Source: a virus. Taken from it: 48,347 nucleotides of DNA. A model generated the notes under the pieces. It was given only the letters and a program-made list of their open reading frames with translations, did no database searches and was not told the origin of the DNA. The position numbers and the translations under genes were made by a program. Shown here piece after piece: positions 29,802 through 38,233 of the stretch (position 1 is its first letter; every line of letters begins with the position of its first letter). Where the stretch lies: IMG/VR virus record IMGVR_UViG_3300045918_000340, positions 1 to 48,347 of that record. One strand, 5' to 3'.

Positions 29802-32369
29802 ATGAAGCGCTCGCGAATCTCTCTCGCAGTCGGCCTTCTGACCCTCCTGACAGCCTGCGGTGGTGGTAGCGTCGAGTCCGACGTCCCCTCAGCACAGACC
29901 GCCAGTGGCCAGCTTCCCACAGCCGAAGTCCACCCAACCTTTCACATGTCGGCAGTCCTTCCGGACGAGCCGAGCGATGTCGATGCCAGCGGTGGCAGCG
30001 TCTCGGCCTTCATGCCACCGGCCTCCAAGCCCGTGCCGGTCGAGCTGCAAGGCCTCTCCACCAAGCAGCTCACTCTGCAAGCTTTGACCGACGCCAGGGG
30101 CAAGACTCACGCGCTTGCCGCTGGCTCGGTCAAGCCGATGGTGTCGGTGTCCTACACCCCAGCTCAGATTCGCGCAGCCTACGGTCTGCCGGCGGTCGCA
30201 GCCTCCACACCCGTTCAGCTCGGCGCTGGCCAGACGATCTACATTCTGGATGCGTACGACAACCCGACCGCGCTGGCTGACCTCAACGCCTTCTCGACGA
30301 AGTTCGGCCTCCCGCTCTGCACCAACGTCGCAGTCACGGCGGCCAACGCCTTCCCCCTCGCTGCCCCGTCCAGTGGCTGCGACTTCTCGGTCATCTACAC
30401 CGACTCCACCGGCAACATCGTCCCGACGGCGCCGACCTACGACTCTGGTTGGGCTGGTGAGATCGCTCTCGACGTTCAATGGGCTCACGCCATCGCTCCG
30501 CTCGCCCGCATCGTGCTGGTCGAAGCGCAGAACTCCTACATCGACCGCCTCTACTACGCCACGAAGACCATCAACAAGATGGGCCCGGGCCCGGTGTCCA
30601 TGTCGTTCGGTGCTCCGGAATATCCTGGCTACACCGACACCACTCGCGACGCCTTCCTCGCGCCTGGCTACACCTACCTCGCAGCGACTGGCGACAATGG
30701 CTACCAAGCCATGTGGCCCGCCGTGATGGGTGAAGTGGTTGCCGTCGGCGGCACCTCGCTGAACTGGTCTGGCACTGGTACTCGCACCGAGACCGCTTGG
30801 TCTGGCGCTGGTGGTGCTGTCAGTCAGTACGTGCCGCTCCCGTCGTATCAAGTCAATCTCAAGCTCGCCGATGGCTCAACGCCGACGATGCGCGCAGTGG
30901 CTGACGTCTCGATGAACGCTGACCCGTCCACTGGCCAGTACGTCGCGATGACGTACAACGGTACGGTCAACTGGTTCACGTTCGGTGGGACCAGCATGTC
31001 GACACCGATGTGGGCAGGCTTCGTCGCTCTTGGCAACGCTCAACGTGCTGCCGCTAGCCAACCTGTCATCGGTCGCATTCACAGCGCGATCTACGCCGCT
31101 GGTCAAGCTGCAACGACCTACGCGCAAGTCTTCCTCGACGTGACGACTGGCGCCAACGGAACCTGCAAGTACTGCGCCGCCACGACGAAGTACGACATCC
31201 CGACCGGCTTCGGCACTCCCAACGGTTTCGAGATGGTGGCGAACCTCGCCAGGTACGCCACGTCGACGCCCACTCCGACCCCGACGCCCACACCGCCGGC
31301 TCCGACCCCGCCGACTTCGATCTCGGTTCCTGGTGGCAACATCCCTGGCCGCGCTGGTGCTCCGCTCAGCTACACCCTTGGCATTCAAGCCCTGCCCAGT
31401 GGCTCGTACACCTACGCAGTGTCTGGTGTGTCTGGTGTCACGGTCAGCACGATGGGTGTCCTCACCTGGGCGAAGCCTGTCCTTGGCACGTGGAACGCTA
31501 CGGTGACGGTCAAGTCGACGACTGGCCAATCAGCCAGCGGTGTCTACAAGTTCGTCATCGGTGCTGCCAACAAGGCTCCGCTGGTGCAGAACATCGCGCT
31601 CTCACTGACGACCGCTCAGACTGTCTCGACCACGCCGATGTCCTCAGACCCCGATGGTGATGCGCTGACCTTCAAGCTCGGCTCAGTCGCTCCGGCCGGC
31701 CTGGCGCTGACAACCGCTGGTGGCCTCACCTTCGCGCCTACCACCAAGGGTGTCTACACGATCCGTGTCATCGCCACCGATACGTATGGTGCCAGCTCGA
31801 CCAGCACCGCAACGTTCACGGTCACGACCGCACCGTCCACCCCGGTCATCGAGATCGCCACGGACTTCATCGAAGTGCCAGCCGGTCTGCCCGTCAGCCT
31901 GCAAGCGGTGATCACGAACGCTGATGGTCTGAGGCCTGTGACTCGGCTGATCAACGCTCCGGCCGGAATGACGCTCAGCTCCACTGGTCTCATCACTTGG
32001 CCGAAGGCTGTGGTTGGAACCTACACGGTGACGCTCGAAGCCAAGGACCCGAGTGGCCTGACCAGTACGCACTCCTTCACCGTGCAGGCCAACGCTCCCA
32101 CACCGCCGACCCTCATCGAGCTGACCCTCGCCGTCAAGCCGAACCAAGTCTTCGCGATGCAGATCCCGGCCTCGACGACGAACGGTACCTCACTGAGCTA
32201 TGTCCTCTACTCTGTCAACCCGACGCCCACTCCGGTAGGTCTGACGGTTAGCTCGACTGGCATGCTTCGCTGGACCAAGACCGTGAAGGGAACCTACTTC
32301 GTCACGATCATGGTGACAGATGCCCTCGGTCTGAAGTCCTCAGGCGTCATCTCTTTGCAAGTGATGTAA
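29802..32369 (+). CDS. sedolisin (peptidase S53) lipoprotein with Ig-like repeats
   Basis: 855 residues, the largest gene here. Lipobox LLTAC (Cys19) follows a signal peptide. Residues about 110-490 are an S53 protease: the Glu-x3-Asp pair E220/D224 (GWAGEIALDVQW), the oxyanion Asp in ATGDNG (D298), and nucleophile Ser398 in FGGTSMSTP. The substrate strand EVVAVGGTSL also fits. A Pro/Thr linker (PTPTPTPTPPAPTPP) follows, then three to four cadherin/Ig-like repeats of about 85 residues, each ending in a GTxxVTVxAxD-type strand. S53 enzymes are acid-active proteases, usually secreted by bacteria or fungi. On a phage it could act at the host surface. Base composition matches its neighbours. Confidence 0.9.
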   Translation: MKRSRISLAVGLLTLLTACGGGSVESDVPSAQTASGQLPTAEVHPTFHMSAVLPDEPSDVDASGGSVSAFMPPASKPVPVELQGLSTKQLTLQALTDARGKTHALAAGSVKPMVSVSYTPAQIRAAYGLPAVAASTPVQLGAGQTIYILDAYDNPTALADLNAFSTKFGLPLCTNVAVTAANAFPLAAPSSGCDFSVIYTDSTGNIVPTAPTYDSGWAGEIALDVQWAHAIAPLARIVLVEAQNSYIDRLYYATKTINKMGPGPVSMSFGAPEYPGYTDTTRDAFLAPGYTYLAATGDNGYQAMWPAVMGEVVAVGGTSLNWSGTGTRTETAWSGAGGAVSQYVPLPSYQVNLKLADGSTPTMRAVADVSMNADPSTGQYVAMTYNGTVNWFTFGGTSMSTPMWAGFVALGNAQRAAASQPVIGRIHSAIYAAGQAATTYAQVFLDVTTGANGTCKYCAATTKYDIPTGFGTPNGFEMVANLARYATSTPTPTPTPTPPAPTPPTSISVPGGNIPGRAGAPLSYTLGIQALPSGSYTYAVSGVSGVTVSTMGVLTWAKPVLGTWNATVTVKSTTGQSASGVYKFVIGAANKAPLVQNIALSLTTAQTVSTTPMSSDPDGDALTFKLGSVAPAGLALTTAGGLTFAPTTKGVYTIRVIATDTYGASSTSTATFTVTTAPSTPVIEIATDFIEVPAGLPVSLQAVITNADGLRPVTRLINAPAGMTLSSTGLITWPKAVVGTYTVTLEAKDPSGLTSTHSFTVQANAPTPPTLIELTLAVKPNQVFAMQIPASTTNGTSLSYVLYSVNPTPTPVGLTVSSTGMLRWTKTVKGTYFVTIMVTDALGLKSSGVISLQVM

Positions 32370-32383
32370 TCACTCAGCCTCCG

Positions 32384-32418
32384 AAACGGAAGGGCCCTAG
32401 GGCCCTTCCTGCGTTTCT
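32384..32418 (+). terminator. bidirectional terminator with 22-base palindrome
   Basis: The perfect palindrome at 32388-32409 (GGAAGGGCCC-TA-GGGCCCTTCC) is flanked by AAAC on the left and GCGTTTCT on the right. It closes the sedolisin unit. Confidence 0.85.
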
Positions 32419-32427
32419 GATAAATAC
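32419..32427 (+). promoter_or_regulatory. late promoter GATAAATAC
   Basis: Directly after a terminator, the same arrangement as at 24027-24074, and 25 bases before the next ATG. Confidence 0.75.
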
Positions 32428-32451
32428 TCCTGCACTCAAGGAGATATTGCC

Positions 32452-32616
32452 ATGATGGAAATTCTGAAGAAGCACGGCGCCCCAGCCGGTATTGCCACGC
32501 TCCTCGTGCTGGCAATTACGTTCGTCCCAATCTATTACCAGTACAAGACGACGGTCAATCAAAACGCTCGCATCGCTCAGCTCGAGGCGAAAGTGGAAAA
32601 GCTCTCCGCCAAGTAA
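32452..32616 (+). CDS. small one-helix membrane protein with coiled-coil tail
   Basis: 54 residues. One N-terminal transmembrane helix (GIATLLVLAITFVPIYY), then a short coiled coil (IAQLEAKVEKL). AAGGAG precedes ATG 32452; a second ATG follows at 32455. Late expression and topology resemble small phage lysis or envelope proteins, but no family is recognised. Confidence 0.7.
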   Translation: MMEILKKHGAPAGIATLLVLAITFVPIYYQYKTTVNQNARIAQLEAKVEKLSAK

Positions 32617-32637
32617 GCGTTACGCTTTAGCTAGGTT

Positions 32638-32681
32638 GTTACACTTCAACTAGTGTTCAATCGGTCAGGTTGGTGTATAAT
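32638..32681 (+). promoter_or_regulatory. TATAAT promoter with GTTACA half-site
   Basis: GTTACA 32638-32643 and TATAAT 32676-32681, spacing 32. No left TGTAAC; instead a GTTACG lies about 19 bases upstream. The -10 ends 7 bases before the ATG at 32689, so the transcript would be nearly leaderless. Confidence 0.68.
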
Positions 32682-32688
32682 GGCATCT

Positions 32689-32907
32689 ATGAAAACCCGT
32701 GACCAACTCCTCAAAGCCTTCTGTGTTGCCGTTGACCGTGATGCCATGGCCAAGCTGGTGAATGAAGCCCTCGACTCGCTTCAGTTCGCAGAGCTTCAAC
32801 AGGCTCTGGCCGAAGCGCGTCTCAAGAAGGCTGGTGAGCAGATTGCTCGTCAAGCCAAGATGATTGACGAGCTCAATCAAGCTCTGGCTGGTCCCAAACG
32901 AAAGTAA
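32689..32907 (+). CDS. small helical protein from a leaderless transcript
   Basis: 72 residues, helical with Leu/Ala/Glu/Lys (LQQALAEARLKKAGEQIARQ), so probably coiled coil. ATG 32689 is chosen because earlier ATGs overlap the -10 box. The predicted start of transcription falls at the start codon. Not recognised. Confidence 0.68.
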   Translation: MKTRDQLLKAFCVAVDRDAMAKLVNEALDSLQFAELQQALAEARLKKAGEQIARQAKMIDELNQALAGPKRK

Positions 32908-32910
32908 GTC

Positions 32911-33966
32911 ATGTCCAAGCTCCTCACTCGTGAAGCCTTTCGTGAAGGCGTCTTCGCCCGCGACGGCCACAAGTGCGTGGTCTGCGGCAAGACCGCTGAG
33001 CAAACCCCTGAGGGCAAGCTCGACGCGCATCACATCATCGAACGTCGGCTCTGGTCCGACGGCGGCTACTACCTCGACAACGGAGCAACGGTCTGTGAAG
33101 AACATCACCTGGAGTGCGAGCGAACTATCCGCAGCGTCGAAGAAGTTCGAGCTCAATGTGGTATTACCACGATTGTCGTCCCCGACCAATTTTACCCCGA
33201 GCAGCCAATCACCAAGTGGGGCGACTATGTCCTCGATAACGGCTACCGCACAAAGGGTGAGCTGTTCTTTGACGTCAGCGTACAGAAGGTCCTGCGGGAC
33301 GCCGGAGTCCTAGACCTCTACGTTCCGTACGTCAAGTACGGTCGGACGTTCCATCTGCCGTTCTCGCCTGGGATGCACGACGATGACAAGGCGCTGAAGG
33401 ACTGCGAGCAGTTCGAAGGCAAGGACGTCGTCATCTCCATCAAGTTCGACGGTGAGAACACCTCGGGCTACAGCGATGGCCACGTTCACGCTCGCTCCAT
33501 CGACAGCCGTGGTGGCGAGGAGCGCGCCTGGGTCAAGCGATTCCTGGCCGAGAACGTGTGCTACAACCTACCCGAAGGGTGGCGCGTCTGTGGCGAGAAC
33601 GTTTGGGCCGAGCACAGCATCAAGTACACCGACCTGCCCTCCTACTTCCTCGGCTTCAGCATCTGGAACGAGAAGAACGAATGTCTGTCGTGGGACGACA
33701 CGCTCGAGTGGTTCGAGCTGCTGGACATCACGCCGGTCAAGGTTCTCTACCGTGGTCCGTTCAACGGCGACGTGCTGAAGTACGCGACCGAGTTCGTTGC
33801 TCCACTGTGGGAGACCACTGAGGGCTACGTCGTTCGCGTTGCCGATAGCTTCAAGTACGGCGACTTCAAGAAGAGCGTTGCGAAGTACGTTCGCAAGGGC
33901 CACGTTCAAACCCAGAAGCACTGGCGTGCCGGTGCTCACTTCAAACCAAACGGACTCGCAAAGTGA
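32911..33966 (+). CDS. HNH endonuclease-RNA ligase fusion
   Basis: 351 residues with two domains. Residues 15-70 are an HNH zinc nuclease: C22-VVC25, then DAHHIIERR (H40/H41), N57 in LDNG, and CEEHH (C62, H65/H66). Residues about 95-350 are a nucleotidyltransferase of the RNA ligase family: motif I ISIKFDGEN with Lys178 as the adenylated lysine, a motif IV-like EGYVVRV, and motif V KSVAKYVRKGH. RNA ligases reseal broken tRNA during phage infection. A nuclease fused to a ligase could cut and rejoin, or the HNH part may only hold RNA ends. The HNH residues look intact. Confidence 0.88.
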   Translation: MSKLLTREAFREGVFARDGHKCVVCGKTAEQTPEGKLDAHHIIERRLWSDGGYYLDNGATVCEEHHLECERTIRSVEEVRAQCGITTIVVPDQFYPEQPITKWGDYVLDNGYRTKGELFFDVSVQKVLRDAGVLDLYVPYVKYGRTFHLPFSPGMHDDDKALKDCEQFEGKDVVISIKFDGENTSGYSDGHVHARSIDSRGGEERAWVKRFLAENVCYNLPEGWRVCGENVWAEHSIKYTDLPSYFLGFSIWNEKNECLSWDDTLEWFELLDITPVKVLYRGPFNGDVLKYATEFVAPLWETTEGYVVRVADSFKYGDFKKSVAKYVRKGHVQTQKHWRAGAHFKPNGLAK

Positions 33967-34346
33967 TCATCAAATCCATTCAGAGCATCGACTGTCAAGA
34001 TCTCGACGAGCTCATCGTCGAAACGTACGGTCGGCCATTCAACTTTCAACAGCAAGACGGCTGCAAGTCGCGTGGCGTCGATCACATCACCGTGCCAGTG
34101 TCGGACCCGTACGACTACGAGAACGACACGATTCCTGAAGAGGTCAATGGCGACGAGATGGGCGTGTCGTTTGCCGCGTGGCTGGCTCGAGACCCGAAGC
34201 AAAAGCTGTCAAGCAACGACTACGAGTGGTCACTTGACCTGTTCTGGTCTCGCAACTTCTACCCGAACCTCGACATGGTCGTCAACGACCTTCACGCCCG
34301 TGGTCTGCTGCCCGCCGGCGAGTACCAGATCGTGATCGACTGGTAA
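33963..34346 (+). CDS. hypothetical acidic protein
   Basis: 127 residues from GTG 33963, overlapping the ligase stop. Asp/Glu/Tyr-rich with YGRPFNFQQQDGCKSRG and a C-terminal GLLPAGEYQIVIDW. Resembles small T4-like phage proteins of unknown role. Confidence 0.7.
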   Translation: MIIKSIQSIDCQDLDELIVETYGRPFNFQQQDGCKSRGVDHITVPVSDPYDYENDTIPEEVNGDEMGVSFAAWLARDPKQKLSSNDYEWSLDLFWSRNFYPNLDMVVNDLHARGLLPAGEYQIVIDW

Positions 34347-34367
34347 GACTTCAACAAGGACACCATC

Positions 34368-34604
34368 GTGAAAACCTACACCCCTGCTCAGTACGCTCGT
34401 CGTCAGAAGGTCCGTGACTGGATCGTCGCCTCGATGCCCGTCATCCTCCTGATTGCGTTCTTCAGCGCCGCCATCGCCTATCCCCTCGCTGGTCCCACGG
34501 CAGCGATTCTGGCGCCCGTCGTCATCATCGCGACGTTCAACCTCATCGAGTGGTCGCTCATTCCGCGGGATCGGCTGTACCACGCTCAACGGTCACATTA
34601 CTAA
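34368..34604 (+). CDS. two-helix membrane protein
   Basis: 78 residues from GTG 34368 behind AAGGA. Helices at about 20-40 and 43-62 with Arg-rich ends. First of three small membrane proteins in a row. Not recognised. Confidence 0.68.
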   Translation: MKTYTPAQYARRQKVRDWIVASMPVILLIAFFSAAIAYPLAGPTAAILAPVVIIATFNLIEWSLIPRDRLYHAQRSHY

Positions 34605-34614
34605 GGACATCATC

Positions 34615-34815
34615 ATGGCACGAAGCAGCAACAACGGTCCCATTGCCTCCGGTCCGGAGCGCGCCCTTGGCTACGTCCCACCGGTGCGTGGAACGCTCGA
34701 GCTCGTCTGCATTGGCGCCATCATCGGCTCCATCTGCAATCATCCATCCATCGGCATCGCCGTCGGCCTGCTCGTCGCCTTCATTGGCTACCGGGTCATT
34801 GGGCGCCTGAAGTAG
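34615..34815 (+). CDS. small membrane protein
   Basis: 66 residues. Polar N-terminus (SSNNGPIASGPERALG), then two hydrophobic stretches (LELVCIGAIIGSIC and GIAVGLLVAFIGYRVIG). AAGGA precedes ATG 34615. Not recognised. Confidence 0.67.
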   Translation: MARSSNNGPIASGPERALGYVPPVRGTLELVCIGAIIGSICNHPSIGIAVGLLVAFIGYRVIGRLK

Positions 34816-34816
34816 C

Positions 34817-34966
34817 ATGGCCCACTCGATCTCGTACCTCTCGCTGCTCGTCTTCGGCGGCATCGCTGGAGCGCTGGTCGGTGCTGAGGTCGATGGCGAC
34901 TCACTTGCCTACGCCGCTGCCGCAATCTCCATTCTCATCGGGCTTGGCCCATTCATCATCGAGTAA
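34817..34966 (+). CDS. small membrane protein
   Basis: 49 residues, two hydrophobic stretches rich in Gly and Ala (LSLLVFGGIAGALVGA and AAAAISILIGLGPFII). Starts 1 base after the previous stop. Not recognised. Confidence 0.62.
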   Translation: MAHSISYLSLLVFGGIAGALVGAEVDGDSLAYAAAAISILIGLGPFIIE

Positions 34967-34970
34967 TCAC

Positions 34971-35315
34971 ATGCCCTATCTCACTGCTCTTGCCGACGAA
35001 TGCGTTCGCGGCGCTGGCCTCGGTCGCGAGGACTTCAAGGACCCAGGCGCCATGGGTCTCAAGCTGATGGAGGAGGTCGGCGAGTTTGCCGAGGCCATCA
35101 ACTTCGCCCTTGGCAATCTGCCACACAAGAAGGTCAAGGAATCGCCCTTCGGCGAGGCCGCTGACGTCGTTCAGTGCGTCATCGCGCTGCTCGTCAAGAC
35201 CTATCCGCAGATGGACAACGAGCGCATCATCGAGGAGCTGTACAAGCAGATGGTGGTGAAGAACGACAAGTACGAGAAGAAAGTGATTGAGCCGCTGCGA
35301 AAAGCGGCGAAGTAA
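34971..35315 (+). CDS. MazG-like nucleotide pyrophosphohydrolase
   Basis: 114 residues. Metal-binding signature LMEEVGEFAEAIN and the downstream EAADVVQCVIALL fit the all-alpha NTP pyrophosphatase family. It would hydrolyse (d)NTPs to monophosphates; phage MazG proteins are thought to clean the pool or lower alarmones. Fits with the HD, Nudix and nucleotidase genes. Confidence 0.88.
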   Translation: MPYLTALADECVRGAGLGREDFKDPGAMGLKLMEEVGEFAEAINFALGNLPHKKVKESPFGEAADVVQCVIALLVKTYPQMDNERIIEELYKQMVVKNDKYEKKVIEPLRKAAK

Positions 35316-35328
35316 ATCACCCGTCGCT

Positions 35329-35337
35329 GATAAATAG
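35329..35337 (+). promoter_or_regulatory. late promoter GATAAATAG
   Basis: 54 bases before the operon of late proteins at 35391-38682. Confidence 0.72.
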
Positions 35338-35390
35338 GTCCATGCGAGAGCGTGGGCCTATTTGCGCTTCTACAATCAAAAGGGTTAGAA

Positions 35391-36425
35391 ATGAAAGTCA
35401 CTGAACTGTTCGAAGGCACTTCAAAGTCTGCAATCAAGAAGCTCGAAGACGCCATCTTCAACAACTGGCTCGAGCTCTCAACGAAGCAGATCGCCAAGCG
35501 AGTCAAGGGCTGGCCAGAGTTCAAGGACATGCCTGCCGCTGAGCTCGAGACCATCGTCGGCGATGCGCACTATCTGGTGCACAATCAAGTCGATGAAGGT
35601 CTGACCGAAGGCGAGGTCATTCAGGCGAAGTTCGGTGAGCCAGTCAAGACCGGCGTCGTGAAGATGCGAGTTCGCAAGCACCCGCTCGGCGCGTACTCTC
35701 CAACCGGCACCTTCAAGGTCCATGAGTTCACTGAGAATCAAGGTGGTCGCAAGGACTCGATGTTCGTCTCGTACAAGAATTCCGATGGTGGCGTTGACGG
35801 CTGGCCGTTCGACCGCAAGAGCCCGCCAGAGTTCATCACGTTCATGGTCGGCAATGAAAAGGTCACGCTCTCACAGGCGCTCGCCGCCTGGCGCCAGCAA
35901 CAGAAGTCCGTCAAGGAAGGTCTAATGACCGAAGGCGCCTTCGTCATCAAGAACACCGCCGGTGTTGAGAAGCGCTTCAAGGACGCCAACAGCGAAGCCG
36001 CCAAGCTTTGGAAGGCATCTGGCTCCAAGGCTTCGAAGCCGTCCGCCGTGCCGACGGAGAAGTACTCACAAGCGTGGTGGCAGTATCAAGAGGACAAGGA
36101 CAAGAACTACGAGAAGACCATGCCGTGGACGAAGATCGACAAGCACGACCTTGACTCGGCTGCGCTGAAGGCTGCGTTCTCCTCCGCTGGCTGGAATGAG
36201 AACAACGTTGACGACTGGTCAGTCGTTGGTGGCAGCGGAAACGTCAAGGTCAAGGGTGTGAACTGCGCGGCTCTCACACTGCGCGTCGTGTACATGTTCA
36301 CGAAGGACGATGACATTGGCGTCGAGGGCGATGATCCAGTCTCAGACTCCGAGTACATCACGATCGCTCGCTCGCCAACGGACCCGAAGAAGTATGTCTT
36401 CGTTCGTCATGGTCAGCTGCGTTAA
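35391..36425 (+). CDS. late protein with MKVTELFE N-terminus
   Basis: 344 residues. N-terminus MKVTELFEGTSK holds LFE-G, an LxE-type processing site like T4 capsid-targeting peptides. A basic beta-rich middle (VRKHPLGAYSPTGTFKVHEF) and a Lys-rich linker (ASGSKASKPSAVP) follow. The C-terminal domain has a DDDIGVEGDDP acidic loop. Probable internal or head protein; not recognised. First gene of a four- or five-gene late operon. Confidence 0.74.
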   Translation: MKVTELFEGTSKSAIKKLEDAIFNNWLELSTKQIAKRVKGWPEFKDMPAAELETIVGDAHYLVHNQVDEGLTEGEVIQAKFGEPVKTGVVKMRVRKHPLGAYSPTGTFKVHEFTENQGGRKDSMFVSYKNSDGGVDGWPFDRKSPPEFITFMVGNEKVTLSQALAAWRQQQKSVKEGLMTEGAFVIKNTAGVEKRFKDANSEAAKLWKASGSKASKPSAVPTEKYSQAWWQYQEDKDKNYEKTMPWTKIDKHDLDSAALKAAFSSAGWNENNVDDWSVVGGSGNVKVKGVNCAALTLRVVYMFTKDDDIGVEGDDPVSDSEYITIARSPTDPKKYVFVRHGQLR

Positions 36426-36444
36426 TCGCGCCTAAGGATCGACA

Positions 36445-37203
36445 ATGGCCATCACTCTCAAAGAATTCCTAGTCCTGCTCGAGGACCGTACCGATCAGGC
36501 CATCAAGGACTTTGGTGCGAAGGTTGGCACCGCGCTCTCAGATGACTCGAGCCCGAACAAGCCGAAGGACGCCGAGGGCGCCATTCGCGAGCTGGCCAAG
36601 ATCAGCCCAACGAACATCATGTGGCTGAGCCGCATGTACGCTGCCAAGCAGTTCAAGCTCGAAGATGCAAGCCGCGTCAAGAAGACAATCGAGACGTTCG
36701 ACAAGGTCAAGAAGAAGTTGGAGGTCAGAGACCTCAACAACTACAAGACGCTTGGCGCTCTGTACGACGCCATCGAGCCGCACGATGGCGCTGCCGACGA
36801 GCTGTCGAAGAAGCAAGCTGCGAGACAGATCAAGACCAATGAGACCGAAGTCTTTCTGAAGGAGCCTGACCTGCTTGTGCTCATTCCAAAGTCTGAAGCC
36901 GCTGCGTGCAAGTACGGCGCTGGCACCAAGTGGTGTACCGCTGCTGACTCTGACAACATGTTCAGCCACTACGATGCTCAGGGCAAGCTCTACATCGTCA
37001 TCGCGCCGACGCTGCCGAAGAAGGGCGACTATGAGCGCAAGTTCCAGCTGCACTATCAGACCGACTCGTTCATGGACGAGCGTGACGAGCCAGTTGGCAA
37101 GGCTGACATCAGCGCGCTGAGCAAGCTGCCGGGCTACACGAAGTTCCTCAACAAGCTCATCAAACTTCACTACGGTCCGCACATCGACGCCCTGGAGGCG
37201 TAA
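36445..37203 (+). CDS. late protein with KYGAGTKWCTA motif
   Basis: 252 residues. N-terminus MAITLKEFLVLLEDRTDQ contains LLE-D. The C-terminal half contains ACKYGAGTKWCTAADSDNMF followed by LYIVIAP, a motif widely seen in proteins of T4-like and jumbo phages (YGSxTKWCTA...NMF..Y), function unknown. The invariant Trp-Cys and Asn suggest an active site. TAATG overlap with the next gene. Confidence 0.78.
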   Translation: MAITLKEFLVLLEDRTDQAIKDFGAKVGTALSDDSSPNKPKDAEGAIRELAKISPTNIMWLSRMYAAKQFKLEDASRVKKTIETFDKVKKKLEVRDLNNYKTLGALYDAIEPHDGAADELSKKQAARQIKTNETEVFLKEPDLLVLIPKSEAAACKYGAGTKWCTAADSDNMFSHYDAQGKLYIVIAPTLPKKGDYERKFQLHYQTDSFMDERDEPVGKADISALSKLPGYTKFLNKLIKLHYGPHIDALEA

Positions 37204-37709
37204 TGGACCTCTACAAGTTTCACGACAAGCCGGAGACGCTTGACCATCACGACAAGGCTCAAGAGGTTGTGACCGAGCTTGTCTGGGACAAGTACAAGAA
37301 TCAACCTCAAGAGCTTAAGAAGCGCGAGCACATTATTGCGAAAGATGCAGACACCGCCCTTCACTATGCCCTTCACATTCTCAAGGGCCCCTTCAAGGAA
37401 GCCGAGCCAGTCATCGCAAAGGTGCCGAAGATCGCCCTTCAGTACGCCATTCACATTCTCAAGGGTCCCTTCAAGGAAGCCGAACCAGCCATCGCAAAGA
37501 ATTCACACGCCGCTTTCGGATACGCCGTACACGTTCTACATGGCCCATTCAAAGCCGGTGAAACCGCCATTGCTTCGAGCTCATACTGCTCGTTCAGGTA
37601 CGCCGCGGACGTGCTAAAGAGCCGATTCAAACCTGGCGAAGAAGCCATCAAGAAGACGCATGAATGGGGCGTCTACAAACATCTCTTCTCAATGAAGGAC
37701 GACGAGTGA
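37203..37709 (+). CDS. repeat protein with FKxxExxIAK units, first of three
   Basis: 168 residues. After MDLYKFHDKPETLDHHDKAQ come four tandem units of about 26 residues (HYALHILKGPFKEAEPVIAK type). Such YAxxVLKGPFxxGExxIA repeats are seen in jumbo-phage proteins and resemble DUF4116-type helical repeats. DNA repeats underlie them (LKGPFK segments near 37378 and 37456 differ at few bases). Confidence 0.8.
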   Translation: MDLYKFHDKPETLDHHDKAQEVVTELVWDKYKNQPQELKKREHIIAKDADTALHYALHILKGPFKEAEPVIAKVPKIALQYAIHILKGPFKEAEPAIAKNSHAAFGYAVHVLHGPFKAGETAIASSSYCSFRYAADVLKSRFKPGEEAIKKTHEWGVYKHLFSMKDDE

Positions 37710-38233
37710 ACCTCTACAAGCTTCACGACAGTCCGAAAGCGTTGTCGCATCATGACATCGCACACCTCCACGTGCCGATCGTGCTGAAGGACAAGATTCT
37801 TCATGACCTCAAGATGGGTCATCGCTCGCGCTACACCGCCTACACCGACGCTGAGCTGAAGCTTCTGGTCAAGGACCCAGCGACGGCCTACTGGCTGGCG
37901 AATCTGGACTCGATGAATACCGTGTCGCTCATTCCAAAGAGCATGGTGCCGGCGCTTGAGCGCACCATTGCCGCGCACTCAGACTACGCGTACTACTACG
38001 CTGAGAATCTGCACGGCGTTCCATGGCCGAAGATCACCGATGACAAGGCGACCGTCGAGCTGGCCGAGAAGAACATAGCCTCCAACGCCAACACGGCGTT
38101 CTACTACTCCACCGCAGTGCTCAAGGCGCCGTGGCCGCCAGGCGAGAAGGCCATCATGGCCTCTGGGCATGCTGAGGACTACGAGCTGTTCCTGGCTGGC
38201 GAGACCGATCACCTCTGGACGGCAGACTCATGA
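37706..38233 (+). CDS. repeat protein of the same family, second copy
   Basis: 175 residues from GTG 37706 (overlapping the previous stop). It keeps the N-terminal NLYKLHDSPKALSHHDIAH block, while the repeats have diverged (AYYYAENLHGVPWPK and AFYYSTAVLKAPWPPGEKAI). The shared head suggests a common partner or targeting function. Confidence 0.76.
   Translation: MNLYKLHDSPKALSHHDIAHLHVPIVLKDKILHDLKMGHRSRYTAYTDAELKLLVKDPATAYWLANLDSMNTVSLIPKSMVPALERTIAAHSDYAYYYAENLHGVPWPKITDDKATVELAEKNIASNANTAFYYSTAVLKAPWPPGEKAIMASGHAEDYELFLAGETDHLWTADS

Noticed and set aside
29889-30851. A 320-codon minus-strand frame inside the sedolisin gene
   Set aside because: Arg/Val/Gly-rich translation typical of antisense frames; the plus-strand frame has catalytic motifs.
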